DNA of 64,000 nucleotides from CAVYTF01 sp963771435 (lineage in GTDB: Bacteria; Bacteroidota; Bacteroidia; Chitinophagales; Chitinophagaceae). The stretch covers positions 22,926 through 86,925 of the forward strand of contig CAVYTF010000026.1 in assembly GCA_963771435.1 (NCBI GenBank). Reading direction: 5' to 3'. Position numbers and translations under genes: made by a program. Shown piece after piece: positions 17,066-25,737 of this stretch. Below the pieces are notes generated by a model that was not told the origin of the DNA, did no database searches, and saw only the letters and a list, made by a program, of their open reading frames with translations. How positions within the stretch are numbered: the stretch's first letter is position 1; each line of letters opens with the position of its first letter.

Positions 17066-18073
17066 ATGTATAAATTAAGTATTTGCTGTATCACTTATAA
17101 CCAGGAAAAGTTTATCGCACAGGCACTTGATGGATTTTTAATGCAACATACTGATTTTGATTTTGAAATAATTGTTGGAGATGATTGCAGTACTGATAAT
17201 ACAGCAATCATTTGCATGGAATATCAAAAAAAATATCCCCGAAGAATAAGTTTGATCAGGCATAAAAAAAATATCGGAATGATGCCCAATTTTATTCAAA
17301 CTCTAAGTCAGTGTACGGGCAAATATATCGCTCTTTGTGAAGGTGATGATTATTGGTGTGATGAAAATAAACTGCAAAAACAAGTTGATTTTTTGGAAGC
17401 AAATAGCGAATATTCTGTCTGCTTTCATAAAGTTATTGAATTAATAAACGGACAACTTGTAAATTCAAAAACAAACACATCTCTTGAAGAAGAAACATAT
17501 ACAATAACTCAATTAGCAAAGGGTAATTTTATTCATACTCCTTCTGTGATTTTTCGCAATAAATTATTTACTGAATTTCCGCAATGGTTTAATATATCTC
17601 CGGTTGGCGATTACGTATTACATATGCTTAATGCAAGGCATGGAGCAATAAAATATTTTCCTCAGCCTATGGCTGTTTATAGAAGTCACAATGGTGGCAT
17701 TTGGTCTAGTAATAATAAAACAAACCGATTAGAAAAATGGTTAATTGTATTGGATTTCTTGTTGCAGGAAACTTTTGAACCTGATGTAAAACAAATTTTA
17801 TTTAAACAAAAAGCTGTATACAGAGAAGCTTATTTAAAAGTTTTAATGAACGCGCCGGATTGGAAAGTTTTTCTTAAAAAACTTTCAGACTATTCAAAAG
17901 AAGATGAAAATATTTCACAAAAATGGCTCATAGAATATTATCCTCAATATATTACTTTCCTAAAAGCTTCGCAGAGTTATCAGCTTTCAGAATTGATACG
18001 TAGGTTTATTTCCAAATTTAATAATGGTTATAGACGGCTATACAGAAAAAATAAAATAAAAATTAAGAATTGA
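17066..18073 (+). CDS. Family 2 glycosyltransferase
   Basis: 335 residues. GT-A fold with CCITYNQEKFIAQALDGF at the N-terminus, EIIVGDDCSTDNT (nucleotide-binding acid) and LCEGDDYWCDENKL (DxD-like metal site near residue 95). The remaining part holds GDYVLHMLNARHG and VYRSHNGGIW, typical of the WcaA/SpsA-like group. Starts one base after the acetyltransferase stop. Adds one sugar residue to the lipid-linked glycan at the cytoplasmic face; donor and acceptor unknown. Confidence 0.88.
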   Translation: MYKLSICCITYNQEKFIAQALDGFLMQHTDFDFEIIVGDDCSTDNTAIICMEYQKKYPRRISLIRHKKNIGMMPNFIQTLSQCTGKYIALCEGDDYWCDENKLQKQVDFLEANSEYSVCFHKVIELINGQLVNSKTNTSLEEETYTITQLAKGNFIHTPSVIFRNKLFTEFPQWFNISPVGDYVLHMLNARHGAIKYFPQPMAVYRSHNGGIWSSNNKTNRLEKWLIVLDFLLQETFEPDVKQILFKQKAVYREAYLKVLMNAPDWKVFLKKLSDYSKEDENISQKWLIEYYPQYITFLKASQSYQLSELIRRFISKFNNGYRRLYRKNKIKIKN

Positions 18074-18198
18074 GAAAAAAAGAAAGATTGGTAAAATTGT
18101 TAGAATATAAATGGGTATCGAGATTGGAGAGCTACAATATTTTTCACCAGACTGCCTCCTTAATACTTTAATATTAAAAAAATAAGTTTGCTGACTTA

Positions 18199-19152
18199 AT
18201 GAAAATATCAGTTGCGCTTTGCACATATAATGGCCAGCAATTTTTGCTAAAGCAAATAGAAAGTATTTTTTTCCAATCTTTTTCAGTAGATGAAATAATT
18301 ATTTGTGATGATAATTCTACAGATAATACAATAAGTATTATAAGTGGTTTTCTGCAAAAATATCCTGAGATAATTAAACTATATATTAATAAAAATAACC
18401 TTGGAATTGTAAGAAATTTTCAAAAAGCAATATCTTTATGTAGCGGTGATGTAATATTTTTATGTGATCAAGATGATATTTGGAAGAAAGATAAAGTAGA
18501 AAAGACAAGTAATTTTTTTGATGAAAACCCTTTACTTTATGCTGTTTTTTCAAATGCTGATTTAATTAATGAATTTTCTTTATCTCTTAGTAAAACTTTG
18601 TGGGATTCACTGCTTTTTAAAGGCACTGTTAATATATTCCGTCATTTATTATTTTACAGAAATGTAGTTACTGGAGCTTGTTTAACAATAAAAAAAGAAA
18701 CTTTAAAATTGATATTGCCCTTCCCCGAAAAAGGGAAGATGCTGCATGACGAATGGATAGCTTTAAAATTGTCAAAAGTTAATAAAATTGGTTTTATTAA
18801 TATTGCCTTGGTTGAATATCGGGTACACAATAATCAAAAAACCGGCTTGCCAAGAGAAAATTTTGATGCCGATTATAAAATTATCCGTGAAGCAATATTT
18901 AATGATGAGGCCTCTGTTTATCCGCTTTATTATTATTACCATTGGCGACATAGACTTGAACTTATCCATTCTTTAAAAAAAGATTATTTGATATCTGTAG
19001 ATAACATTCTTATAAAAGAGATGAATGAAAAGCTGAAAAAAGGACTATTTATTTATTTCAAAAAAATGCCTGTAGTTAAGAGGAAAATTACTTTATTAAA
19101 ATGGTTGATAAAAAACAAAGGTGTTTCTATAAATGAATTAATTAACCTTTAA
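18199..19152 (+). CDS. Family 2 glycosyltransferase
   Basis: 317 residues. ALCTYNGQQFLLKQIESIF, EIIICDDNSTDNT and FLCDQDDIWKKDKV are the GT2 nucleotide- and metal-binding motifs of the rhamnosyltransferase-like group. LHDEWIALKLS and VEYRVHNNQKTG follow. It lies 125 bases after the previous gene in a very AT-rich stretch (18074-18198) in which I see no other feature. Role inferred from locus: adds a sugar during repeat-unit assembly. Confidence 0.87.
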   Translation: MKISVALCTYNGQQFLLKQIESIFFQSFSVDEIIICDDNSTDNTISIISGFLQKYPEIIKLYINKNNLGIVRNFQKAISLCSGDVIFLCDQDDIWKKDKVEKTSNFFDENPLLYAVFSNADLINEFSLSLSKTLWDSLLFKGTVNIFRHLLFYRNVVTGACLTIKKETLKLILPFPEKGKMLHDEWIALKLSKVNKIGFINIALVEYRVHNNQKTGLPRENFDADYKIIREAIFNDEASVYPLYYYYHWRHRLELIHSLKKDYLISVDNILIKEMNEKLKKGLFIYFKKMPVVKRKITLLKWLIKNKGVSINELINL

Positions 19153-19166
19153 TTACTATATTATTC

Positions 19167-20063
19167 ATGCCTATTATACTTCCGATAGTTACCATAATTG
19201 CTATTTCTTACAATCAGGAAAAATATGTGATTGAAACATTAAAAAGTATTAAAAATCAAACTTATCAATCCATACAGCTTATCATTTCTGATGACGGCTC
19301 AACAGATGGTACAAAAGAATTTATAAATAATTGGATAAAAACCGAATATCCTTCTGCACTTTTTTTGGATAATACTATAAACGTTGGCGTTACTAAAAAT
19401 CTTAATCGGGCTATTCCGTTTATCAAAGGAGATTTTGTAAAACAAATTGGCTGCGACGATATACTTATTGATAATTCTGTAAGTATAATCATGAAAAAAT
19501 TTTTAGAATTACCCAAAGAATATGGAGTTATTTATACTAATATGCATAGAATAAATGAAATAGGAAATTTAATTGATAATGTCGGCGTTGTTGAAGACCG
19601 AGGCCACCCCACTTTCAGTGGTTACGTGTATAAGGAAATGATACAAAAACCGTTTATAACATCAGCAAGTATTATTTTTAAAAGACAGGTACTCAATAAA
19701 TTAATGCAGTTCAATGAAAAAGTTTTTTATGAAGACCATGATACCTACTTAAGAGCGTCAAAATATTTTAAGTTCTTTTATATACCCGAAAAGACAGTAA
19801 AATATCGAGTACATGCCGCATCACTAATTAATTCTTCTTCCAAAATAAAATATTTCTGTAATGAATTTCAAGTATACATGACAAGCTACGACAGCAATGA
19901 AGAATATAAACTGCTCTTTCTCGAAAGGCTACTTTTTTGCATAAAAAATTTATATTCTTTAAAATATGAAAAAATTGCTTTTTTCTCAGCAAAAGCATTT
20001 TTTAAAACAGGAGAGAGTAAATTTTTGAAATATGCATTTGCCTCAATTCCATTTTTCAAATGA
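19167..20063 (+). CDS. Family 2 glycosyltransferase
   Basis: 298 residues. Starts near VTIIAISYNQEKYVIETLKS; QLIISDDGSTDGTKEF and KQIGCDDILIDNS give the two acidic GT2 motifs, though the second is less canonical (CDD). FYEDHDTYLRASKYFKFFYI and KYRVHAASL form the acceptor region. Third of a run of GT2 genes with short gaps. Donor unknown. Confidence 0.86.
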   Translation: MPIILPIVTIIAISYNQEKYVIETLKSIKNQTYQSIQLIISDDGSTDGTKEFINNWIKTEYPSALFLDNTINVGVTKNLNRAIPFIKGDFVKQIGCDDILIDNSVSIIMKKFLELPKEYGVIYTNMHRINEIGNLIDNVGVVEDRGHPTFSGYVYKEMIQKPFITSASIIFKRQVLNKLMQFNEKVFYEDHDTYLRASKYFKFFYIPEKTVKYRVHAASLINSSSKIKYFCNEFQVYMTSYDSNEEYKLLFLERLLFCIKNLYSLKYEKIAFFSAKAFFKTGESKFLKYAFASIPFFK

Positions 20064-20096
20064 GTTATTTCTTCATTTTATACTTTTAATATCGAT

Positions 20097-20837
20097 ATGT
20101 TCAAAAATTATATATATAGAATGTCAAAAGTTTTTGGTGCTGCTATATCTAAAGAGCATTTTTCAAAAATTACAGAAGATATATATTACACTTATGGAGT
20201 TTCACAAGTGTTGCATAAACTTTCTGTTGAAGAATCTGCATTATGGATAAAAAATTTCATAGGAGATACTATTTTCTTTAACAAAAAAGTAGATTTAAGA
20301 AATTATATAATAAAATATTTTCAAAATTCAGAATTGCTTTTAGATAACAATTTGTTTCTTGAATTTGGCGTTGCATCTGGCACATCTATAAACTCTTTTG
20401 CAAAAGGCTTACAAACCAATTTTTTTGGCTTTGATACTTTTGAAGGCATGCCTGAAGACTGGAAGGGGTGGAATGTAAAACAAGGACAATTTAGCAGTAA
20501 TGGTTTATTGCCTAAAGTTGAGCAAAATGTACGGCTTATTAAAGGATTAATTGAAAATACACTTCCTACATTCTTGCAAGCGCATGCCGTGAAGAAAATA
20601 GCTTTTATTCATATAGATACAGATACTTATGCACCTGCAAAAACAATATTGCAGTTGTGCAAGAAATTTTTTTTCCCAGGCACGCTTATTTTATTTGACG
20701 AGTTACATTCTTATACTTCATGGAAATTGCATGAATATAAAGCTTTGATGGAAGAGTTGCCGATTGACTCCTATAATTTCATCGCTTTTTCGGAATATAA
20801 GCAAGGTCTTATTAAGATTATTAAAGCTAATGATTGA
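20097..20837 (+). CDS. TylF-like class I SAM-dependent methyltransferase
   Basis: 246 residues. SAM motif LEFGVASGTSINSFAKGL, then FFGFDTFEGMPEDW, AFIHIDTDTYAPAKTIL and FFPGTLILFDELHSY, the pattern of macrocin O-methyltransferase (TylF) relatives, which bind a metal through the Asp residues. Likely O-methylates a sugar of the glycan. Start at ATG 20097; a later Met at 20121 is possible. Flanked by a GT2 upstream and a GT-B-like gene 128 bases downstream. Confidence 0.78.
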   Translation: MFKNYIYRMSKVFGAAISKEHFSKITEDIYYTYGVSQVLHKLSVEESALWIKNFIGDTIFFNKKVDLRNYIIKYFQNSELLLDNNLFLEFGVASGTSINSFAKGLQTNFFGFDTFEGMPEDWKGWNVKQGQFSSNGLLPKVEQNVRLIKGLIENTLPTFLQAHAVKKIAFIHIDTDTYAPAKTILQLCKKFFFPGTLILFDELHSYTSWKLHEYKALMEELPIDSYNFIAFSEYKQGLIKIIKAND

Positions 20838-20964
20838 ACCAGAATGTGTAATTCCACAAATACTGAAAGCATTTCTGCAATGTATTAAGCATATACATAA
20901 ATCAGAGCAATGCAAAAAATAGAATCCTTCTTAATAATATTGTTGAATATTTTTTAAACAAAAA

Positions 20965-22356
20965 TTGAAAAAACGCATTCTTATCACAATAGTCGGGCAG
21001 GGTTCTATCACTCATATCATCCGGACAGGTTTGGCGGAAAGAATGAGATTTTTTTGTGAGCCAATAATTGCCATTCAATGGAACCAGGAAGATTTAATTG
21101 CAGAATTAAAGGGGAAAAATTTTGAAGTATACATTATGCCCGTGCATGAATTCAGCTTTGAATATTCACAATTGCGGTTGAAAATAAACAACTGGTATTA
21201 TAAAAAAATTTTAAGGTCGCCAAGTACGAAAATTGACAACGATTATTGGGCTCAATTCTGGCCACTGAAAAAGTGGGTGAAAGTAAAAATAAGGAGACTT
21301 GTCCAAGATTTTATTCAAAATTTTATTCCGGGATATATTAAAAATCTGATTAAACAAGAAAGTGTAATGGTTGTAAATGAAACACCTTATGCTTTTTATG
21401 AAAAATGGCTTAGTTCATTAAATATACAAGGACTGTTTACTGTTACGCCATTTTTACAAGAGGTTGAAATTTTAAGCAGGATATTACATAGCCGAAAGAT
21501 GTCTGTGGTAGCATCTATTCATTCATTTGATAACATAACAAAAAGAACGTGGCCTGCTTTTTTTTTTGACCACTACATTGTTTGGAATAAATACAATAAA
21601 GCTGAACTGCAAAGAATTAACCCCTGCCTAAAGGATAGTGATATTTCTATTACGGGACCACCGCAATTTGATTTCCATTTTAATGAGCATTTTTTTAAAT
21701 CCAAAAAAGAGTGGTTAAAAGATTTTGGATTACCTGAGAACAAAAAAATTATTTTATACAGCGGAGGCTCTGCCTTTCTTTTTCGACATGAACCACAATA
21801 TTTAAAACATTTAGAAGATGCGCTAAAAGAAGGCAAAATAAAACATGATGCAATTGTTCTTTTCCGCCCTCATCCGTTGTCTAAAATAGATAGGTGGAAA
21901 AAATACATCGGGGAATCAAAGTTTATTTTTTTTGGAAAATTACAAAGTGAACGACAAAAATTAGATTTTGCAAATGTTACAATGCCTAACATTTATAAAT
22001 TTATTTCAACTTTGAAATATACTGATATTCACATTAATCTTTGTTCGACTATGTCTGTAGATGGAAGTGTGTTCGATAAACCTCAAATTGGCCCTTTTTA
22101 TGATGATATTATTCCACAAAAACAAAACCTGCTGCGGAAAATGTATTACCAGGAACATTTTTTACCGATAATGAAATTAAATGCAGTACATCTTGCACAT
22201 TCAAAAGAAGAATTGATTGAGCTTGTAAATAAAACACTTGCAAATCCTAAAGATTACAATAAATCATGCAAAAATTGTGTGTCGGAAATTATTACTTACA
22301 ATGACGGGCAATCCACAGGGCGGGTAGCTGCAATTTTAGAAAGTTTTTTTTCATAA
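20965..22356 (+). CDS. GT-B-fold surface-carbohydrate biosynthesis protein, specificity unknown
   Basis: 463 residues from a TTG start at 20965 (KKRILITIVGQGSI follows); no ATG is closer to the conserved N-terminus. The C-terminal half has ILYSGGSAFLFRHEP, VLFRPHPLSKIDRW and NLCSTMSVDGSVFDKPQIG, the pattern of GT-B proteins related to CDP-glycerol transferases and capsule synthesis proteins. The N-terminal half (YAFYEKWLSSL, KRTWPAFFFDHYIVWN) also fits this loose group. It overlaps the following GT4 start by one base. Transferase activity is inferred. Confidence 0.65.
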   Translation: MKKRILITIVGQGSITHIIRTGLAERMRFFCEPIIAIQWNQEDLIAELKGKNFEVYIMPVHEFSFEYSQLRLKINNWYYKKILRSPSTKIDNDYWAQFWPLKKWVKVKIRRLVQDFIQNFIPGYIKNLIKQESVMVVNETPYAFYEKWLSSLNIQGLFTVTPFLQEVEILSRILHSRKMSVVASIHSFDNITKRTWPAFFFDHYIVWNKYNKAELQRINPCLKDSDISITGPPQFDFHFNEHFFKSKKEWLKDFGLPENKKIILYSGGSAFLFRHEPQYLKHLEDALKEGKIKHDAIVLFRPHPLSKIDRWKKYIGESKFIFFGKLQSERQKLDFANVTMPNIYKFISTLKYTDIHINLCSTMSVDGSVFDKPQIGPFYDDIIPQKQNLLRKMYYQEHFLPIMKLNAVHLAHSKEELIELVNKTLANPKDYNKSCKNCVSEIITYNDGQSTGRVAAILESFFS

Positions 22357-23621
22357 TGAAAATATTGCATGTTTGTGGAAATTATTATCCTGCCTTTGGC
22401 GGTCCTCAATACACTATGAATCATTTATCTGAAAAGCTTATATCATATTACGGGGATGAGGTAGAAGTGGCAACAAGCAACTCTTTATTCGGTCCTGAGA
22501 TGCCTTTGTTTAAAAAAATTGAGCCATCCGAAGAAATAATTAATGGTGTAAACATTAAAAGATTTTCATTCAATCGTTGGCATTTTCCCATACTTAATTT
22601 TGGCAATAAACTTTCGGGAAAGGTGAGACGAAAGCGATTGCCATATTATCTAATGAAATATAAGTGGGAATTAGATTGCAGAGGCATTGATAAGAGAATG
22701 CAATATACTGATGCTGATGTAATAATGGCATCAACTATTAATTATATGTTTTGCGATTACCCACTTTGGCGATTTAAAACAAAAAATCCAAAACCATTTA
22801 TATTATATGGATCCCTGCATTTGCATATAAATTGGTCTAAAAATTCGCCCTTTATTAAAAGGGCGCGTATTTGCAATTGTTACATTTCAAATACTGAATA
22901 TGAGCGTCAGAGACTGATTGATTACGGCATAAAAGAAAATAAAGTTGTAACGATTGGTACTGGTATTGATATAGAGGATTTTACTAATGAGCCAGAAAGT
23001 GTACAGGAATTCCGAGATAAATATGATGTTGGGGATGATGACATACTTATCGGGCATATTGGAAGATTATCAGAAGGTAAAGGAGCAGGATTGCTGCTGG
23101 ATGCTTTTATTCAATTGCGACAAAAAAACAATAAATACAAACTACTGTTAGCGGGAACTTTTACTGATTATGTAGCTGAGCTTAAACAAAAAGGAAAAAA
23201 GCACAAAGTACCTATAATTATTATTGAAAATTTTGAAAATAGTTTAAAACCAATCATCTTTAATGCCATTGATATTTTTGTTTTGGCATCTAAAGGGGAA
23301 TCGTTTGGGGTTGTTTTTTTGGAGGCTTGGGCTTGCAAAAAACCAGTAATTGGAGCTCGCACACCTGCTATTGCATCTTTGTTAGATGAAGATGTGAACA
23401 GCTATACTTTTGAGCCTGGAAATGCCCTCAGCCTTGCAAATAAATTACAGCTTATGTTAAATGATCCGAATAAAGGAGCATTGTTGGGAGAAAATGGTTA
23501 CAAGAAAGTACAAACTCTGTTTACTTGGAAAATTATTGTTGAAAAATACAAGGCTGCATATATAAAGGGGATTGAAAATTTCAAGAGAGTGAACGGTAAT
23601 TTTCGTGGGGCAATTTGGTAA
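22356..23621 (+). CDS. Family 4 glycosyltransferase
   Basis: 421 residues. GT-B fold: N-terminal HVCGNYYPAFGGPQYTMNHL, linker LIGHIGRLSEGKGAGLLLDAF, and donor-binding ASKGESFGVVFLEAWACKKPVIG (an E-x7-E variant). Retaining glycosyltransferase acting at the cytoplasmic face. It and the next gene (23626) share order, length and the EAWACKKPVIG block, so they look like a tandem duplication with strong divergence. Start overlaps the previous stop (TAATG). Confidence 0.9.
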   Translation: MKILHVCGNYYPAFGGPQYTMNHLSEKLISYYGDEVEVATSNSLFGPEMPLFKKIEPSEEIINGVNIKRFSFNRWHFPILNFGNKLSGKVRRKRLPYYLMKYKWELDCRGIDKRMQYTDADVIMASTINYMFCDYPLWRFKTKNPKPFILYGSLHLHINWSKNSPFIKRARICNCYISNTEYERQRLIDYGIKENKVVTIGTGIDIEDFTNEPESVQEFRDKYDVGDDDILIGHIGRLSEGKGAGLLLDAFIQLRQKNNKYKLLLAGTFTDYVAELKQKGKKHKVPIIIIENFENSLKPIIFNAIDIFVLASKGESFGVVFLEAWACKKPVIGARTPAIASLLDEDVNSYTFEPGNALSLANKLQLMLNDPNKGALLGENGYKKVQTLFTWKIIVEKYKAAYIKGIENFKRVNGNFRGAIW

Positions 23622-23625
23622 GGAA

Positions 23626-24879
23626 ATGAAAATTTTATTTGTTATACAAAATTATTATCCATCTATTGGAGGTTCACAAATCTTTTTTCAAACTTTAGCT
23701 GAAGGATGCGCGCGTGATTATAAAGATGAAATAATTGTTTTGACAACAAATTCTTTTTTTGGGCCTGACAGGAAAAGTTTTAAAAAAATTGAGAAAAAAA
23801 CTGAAATAATTAATAAAGTTAAAATCAGGCGTTTCAACTTTGTAAGATTTCATTTGCCAATACTAATTTTTTTTTCAAAAATATATAAAAATATTTTTGG
23901 TTACATACCTGAAATATTCAGAAGATATTCCTCAGGACCTTTATCTAATGCTCTTGCAAGGGCTATTAAATCAAATGACGCTGATGTAATTTTTGCAGGA
24001 ACGTCAAGCTATTTGTATATGAACTATCCCTTGAAAAAAAATAAGAAAAAAAAACCTTTTATATTTCAGGGAGCTATTCATTTTAAAGAAGAAAAGAATA
24101 TAAAAGTAATTTATGGCAAAACACTCAAAGCAATAAAACTCTCCAATGCATATCTTTCAAACACGGATTTTGAAAAAGAACGCTTAATAGAAATGGGGAT
24201 AGAGGCTGATAAAATTTTTGTAGGTGGCAGTTGCATTGATATTAATATCTTTAAAAGAAGGGGGGTGTTTGATCATAAAAAGAAATTTCTTTTGGATGAA
24301 CACTGCTTGCTTGCAGGCTATATTGGAAGAATTGAATCGACCAAAAGTATAGAAGTTTTACTTAGAGCTATTCCTCTTTCAATATCCAAAAATGATAAAA
24401 TACATTTTGTTATTGCAGGATACCAAAATCCTGCTTATTTTAAAAAGCTGATTAAAATAGTGGAAAATTTAGATATTCAATTTCAAAAAAAAATATATTT
24501 TCTGTCGGATATGGTTGAAAAGGACAAAGTCGATTTGATGCAGTCGTTGGATATTTTTGTAACACCGTCTGAGAATGAATCTTTTGGAATGGTTTTTTTG
24601 GAAGCATGGGCTTGTAAAAAACCGGTTATAGGTACTTCCATAGGGGCAATAAGATCTGTAGTTTCAGATATGGAGGACGGTCTTTTATTTGAACCGGGAA
24701 ATGAAAAACAACTGGCAGAAAAAATAAATCTTTTAGCAGCAGATAGGACTCTGCGAACCAATTTGGGTGAAAAAGGGCACCAAAAGGTATTGAAGAATTA
24801 TACCCGCGATATTGTAATAAAAAATTATCGGGATATTTTTATACAGGTCATAAACCAATCAAAAAAATCTTTGAACTAA
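23626..24879 (+). CDS. Family 4 glycosyltransferase (paralogue of 22356)
   Basis: 417 residues from ATG 23626, which has AAGGAA directly upstream and gives MKILFVIQNYYPSIGGSQIFF; an in-frame GTG at 23605 would overlap the previous gene. LAGYIGRIESTKSIEVLLRAI and PSENESFGMVFLEAWACKKPVIG are the GT4 donor-site motifs. The parallel with its neighbour (EEKLF/KKIE-EINGV region, LSNTxxExERLI) supports tandem duplication. Donor unknown. Confidence 0.9.
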   Translation: MKILFVIQNYYPSIGGSQIFFQTLAEGCARDYKDEIIVLTTNSFFGPDRKSFKKIEKKTEIINKVKIRRFNFVRFHLPILIFFSKIYKNIFGYIPEIFRRYSSGPLSNALARAIKSNDADVIFAGTSSYLYMNYPLKKNKKKKPFIFQGAIHFKEEKNIKVIYGKTLKAIKLSNAYLSNTDFEKERLIEMGIEADKIFVGGSCIDINIFKRRGVFDHKKKFLLDEHCLLAGYIGRIESTKSIEVLLRAIPLSISKNDKIHFVIAGYQNPAYFKKLIKIVENLDIQFQKKIYFLSDMVEKDKVDLMQSLDIFVTPSENESFGMVFLEAWACKKPVIGTSIGAIRSVVSDMEDGLLFEPGNEKQLAEKINLLAADRTLRTNLGEKGHQKVLKNYTRDIVIKNYRDIFIQVINQSKKSLN

Positions 24880-24899
24880 ATAATTTAATACATAAAAAA

Positions 24900-25733
24900 T
24901 TGAGTTGCGGATATTTATATATAGCTATTGGAAAGCGATACATACTGGAGGCTGAAACATCTGCCCGCTCCCTAAAACGTTTTACCAAGCTCCCCCTTTG
25001 CCTGATTACTGAAGACGAAAGCTATAAAAATGAACTATTTGACATTGTAATTAATGAATCAATCCCAGGCGATTTTGTTGCAAAAATTATTGGTATGCAA
25101 CGTTCTCCTTTTTCACAAACGATTTTTTTGGACTCAGATACTTTTGTTTGTTCTTCAATTGATCATTTATTCAGCGTACTTGAATTATTCGATATGTCTA
25201 TGACAGTCGATAATTTTATGCATGGAACTGGTTTTTTTGAAAAATATAATCCCAAATTCATGATAAAATATAAATCAATTATTCCTGAATATAATACCGG
25301 AATTATAATATTTAAAAAGAATGGAAATGTAAAAAGGCTATTGCAGGATTGGTATGACCTACACAACGAGATGCATATTAAAGCTGACATGCCTTCATTT
25401 AGGGAAGCATATCTTAAAAATGTCATGGTCGTAAGAATTTCTCCTTTACCATTTGAATATAATTACCATGGTACCAATTCTTTCGGCTTTGTGTATAATG
25501 AAATTAAAATAATCCACGAGCGATACGGTGAAAGGTGGAACACCCTTACCCAAATAGCCCTGCCTTATGAAAAAATGCTCAAAAAGGCCAAACAATTCAA
25601 TAAATATACCTGTAAAAGACTCATCATCCCCTATTTCGGTGTAATCCCCTATTCCTACAGCCCTTACAACATAAAAAAGAAAATTAAAAAATTGTTTGGC
25701 GTAAAAAAAACAAAAAAATCAGAAACATTTTAA
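24900..25733 (+). CDS. GT-A nucleotide-sugar transferase-like protein
   Basis: 277 residues from TTG 24900 (SCGYLYIAIGKRYILEA). The block QTIFLDSDTFVCSSI carries a DxD metal motif near residue 82. FMHGTGFFEKY and PEYNTGIIIFKKN resemble GT8/glycogenin-like and nucleotide-diphospho-sugar transferase domains. The C-terminus is basic (KKKIKKLFGVKKTKK) and may touch the membrane. It ends five bases before asnB. Family call is moderate; donor unknown. Confidence 0.72.
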   Translation: MSCGYLYIAIGKRYILEAETSARSLKRFTKLPLCLITEDESYKNELFDIVINESIPGDFVAKIIGMQRSPFSQTIFLDSDTFVCSSIDHLFSVLELFDMSMTVDNFMHGTGFFEKYNPKFMIKYKSIIPEYNTGIIIFKKNGNVKRLLQDWYDLHNEMHIKADMPSFREAYLKNVMVVRISPLPFEYNYHGTNSFGFVYNEIKIIHERYGERWNTLTQIALPYEKMLKKAKQFNKYTCKRLIIPYFGVIPYSYSPYNIKKKIKKLFGVKKTKKSETF

Positions 25734-25737
25734 GTCT

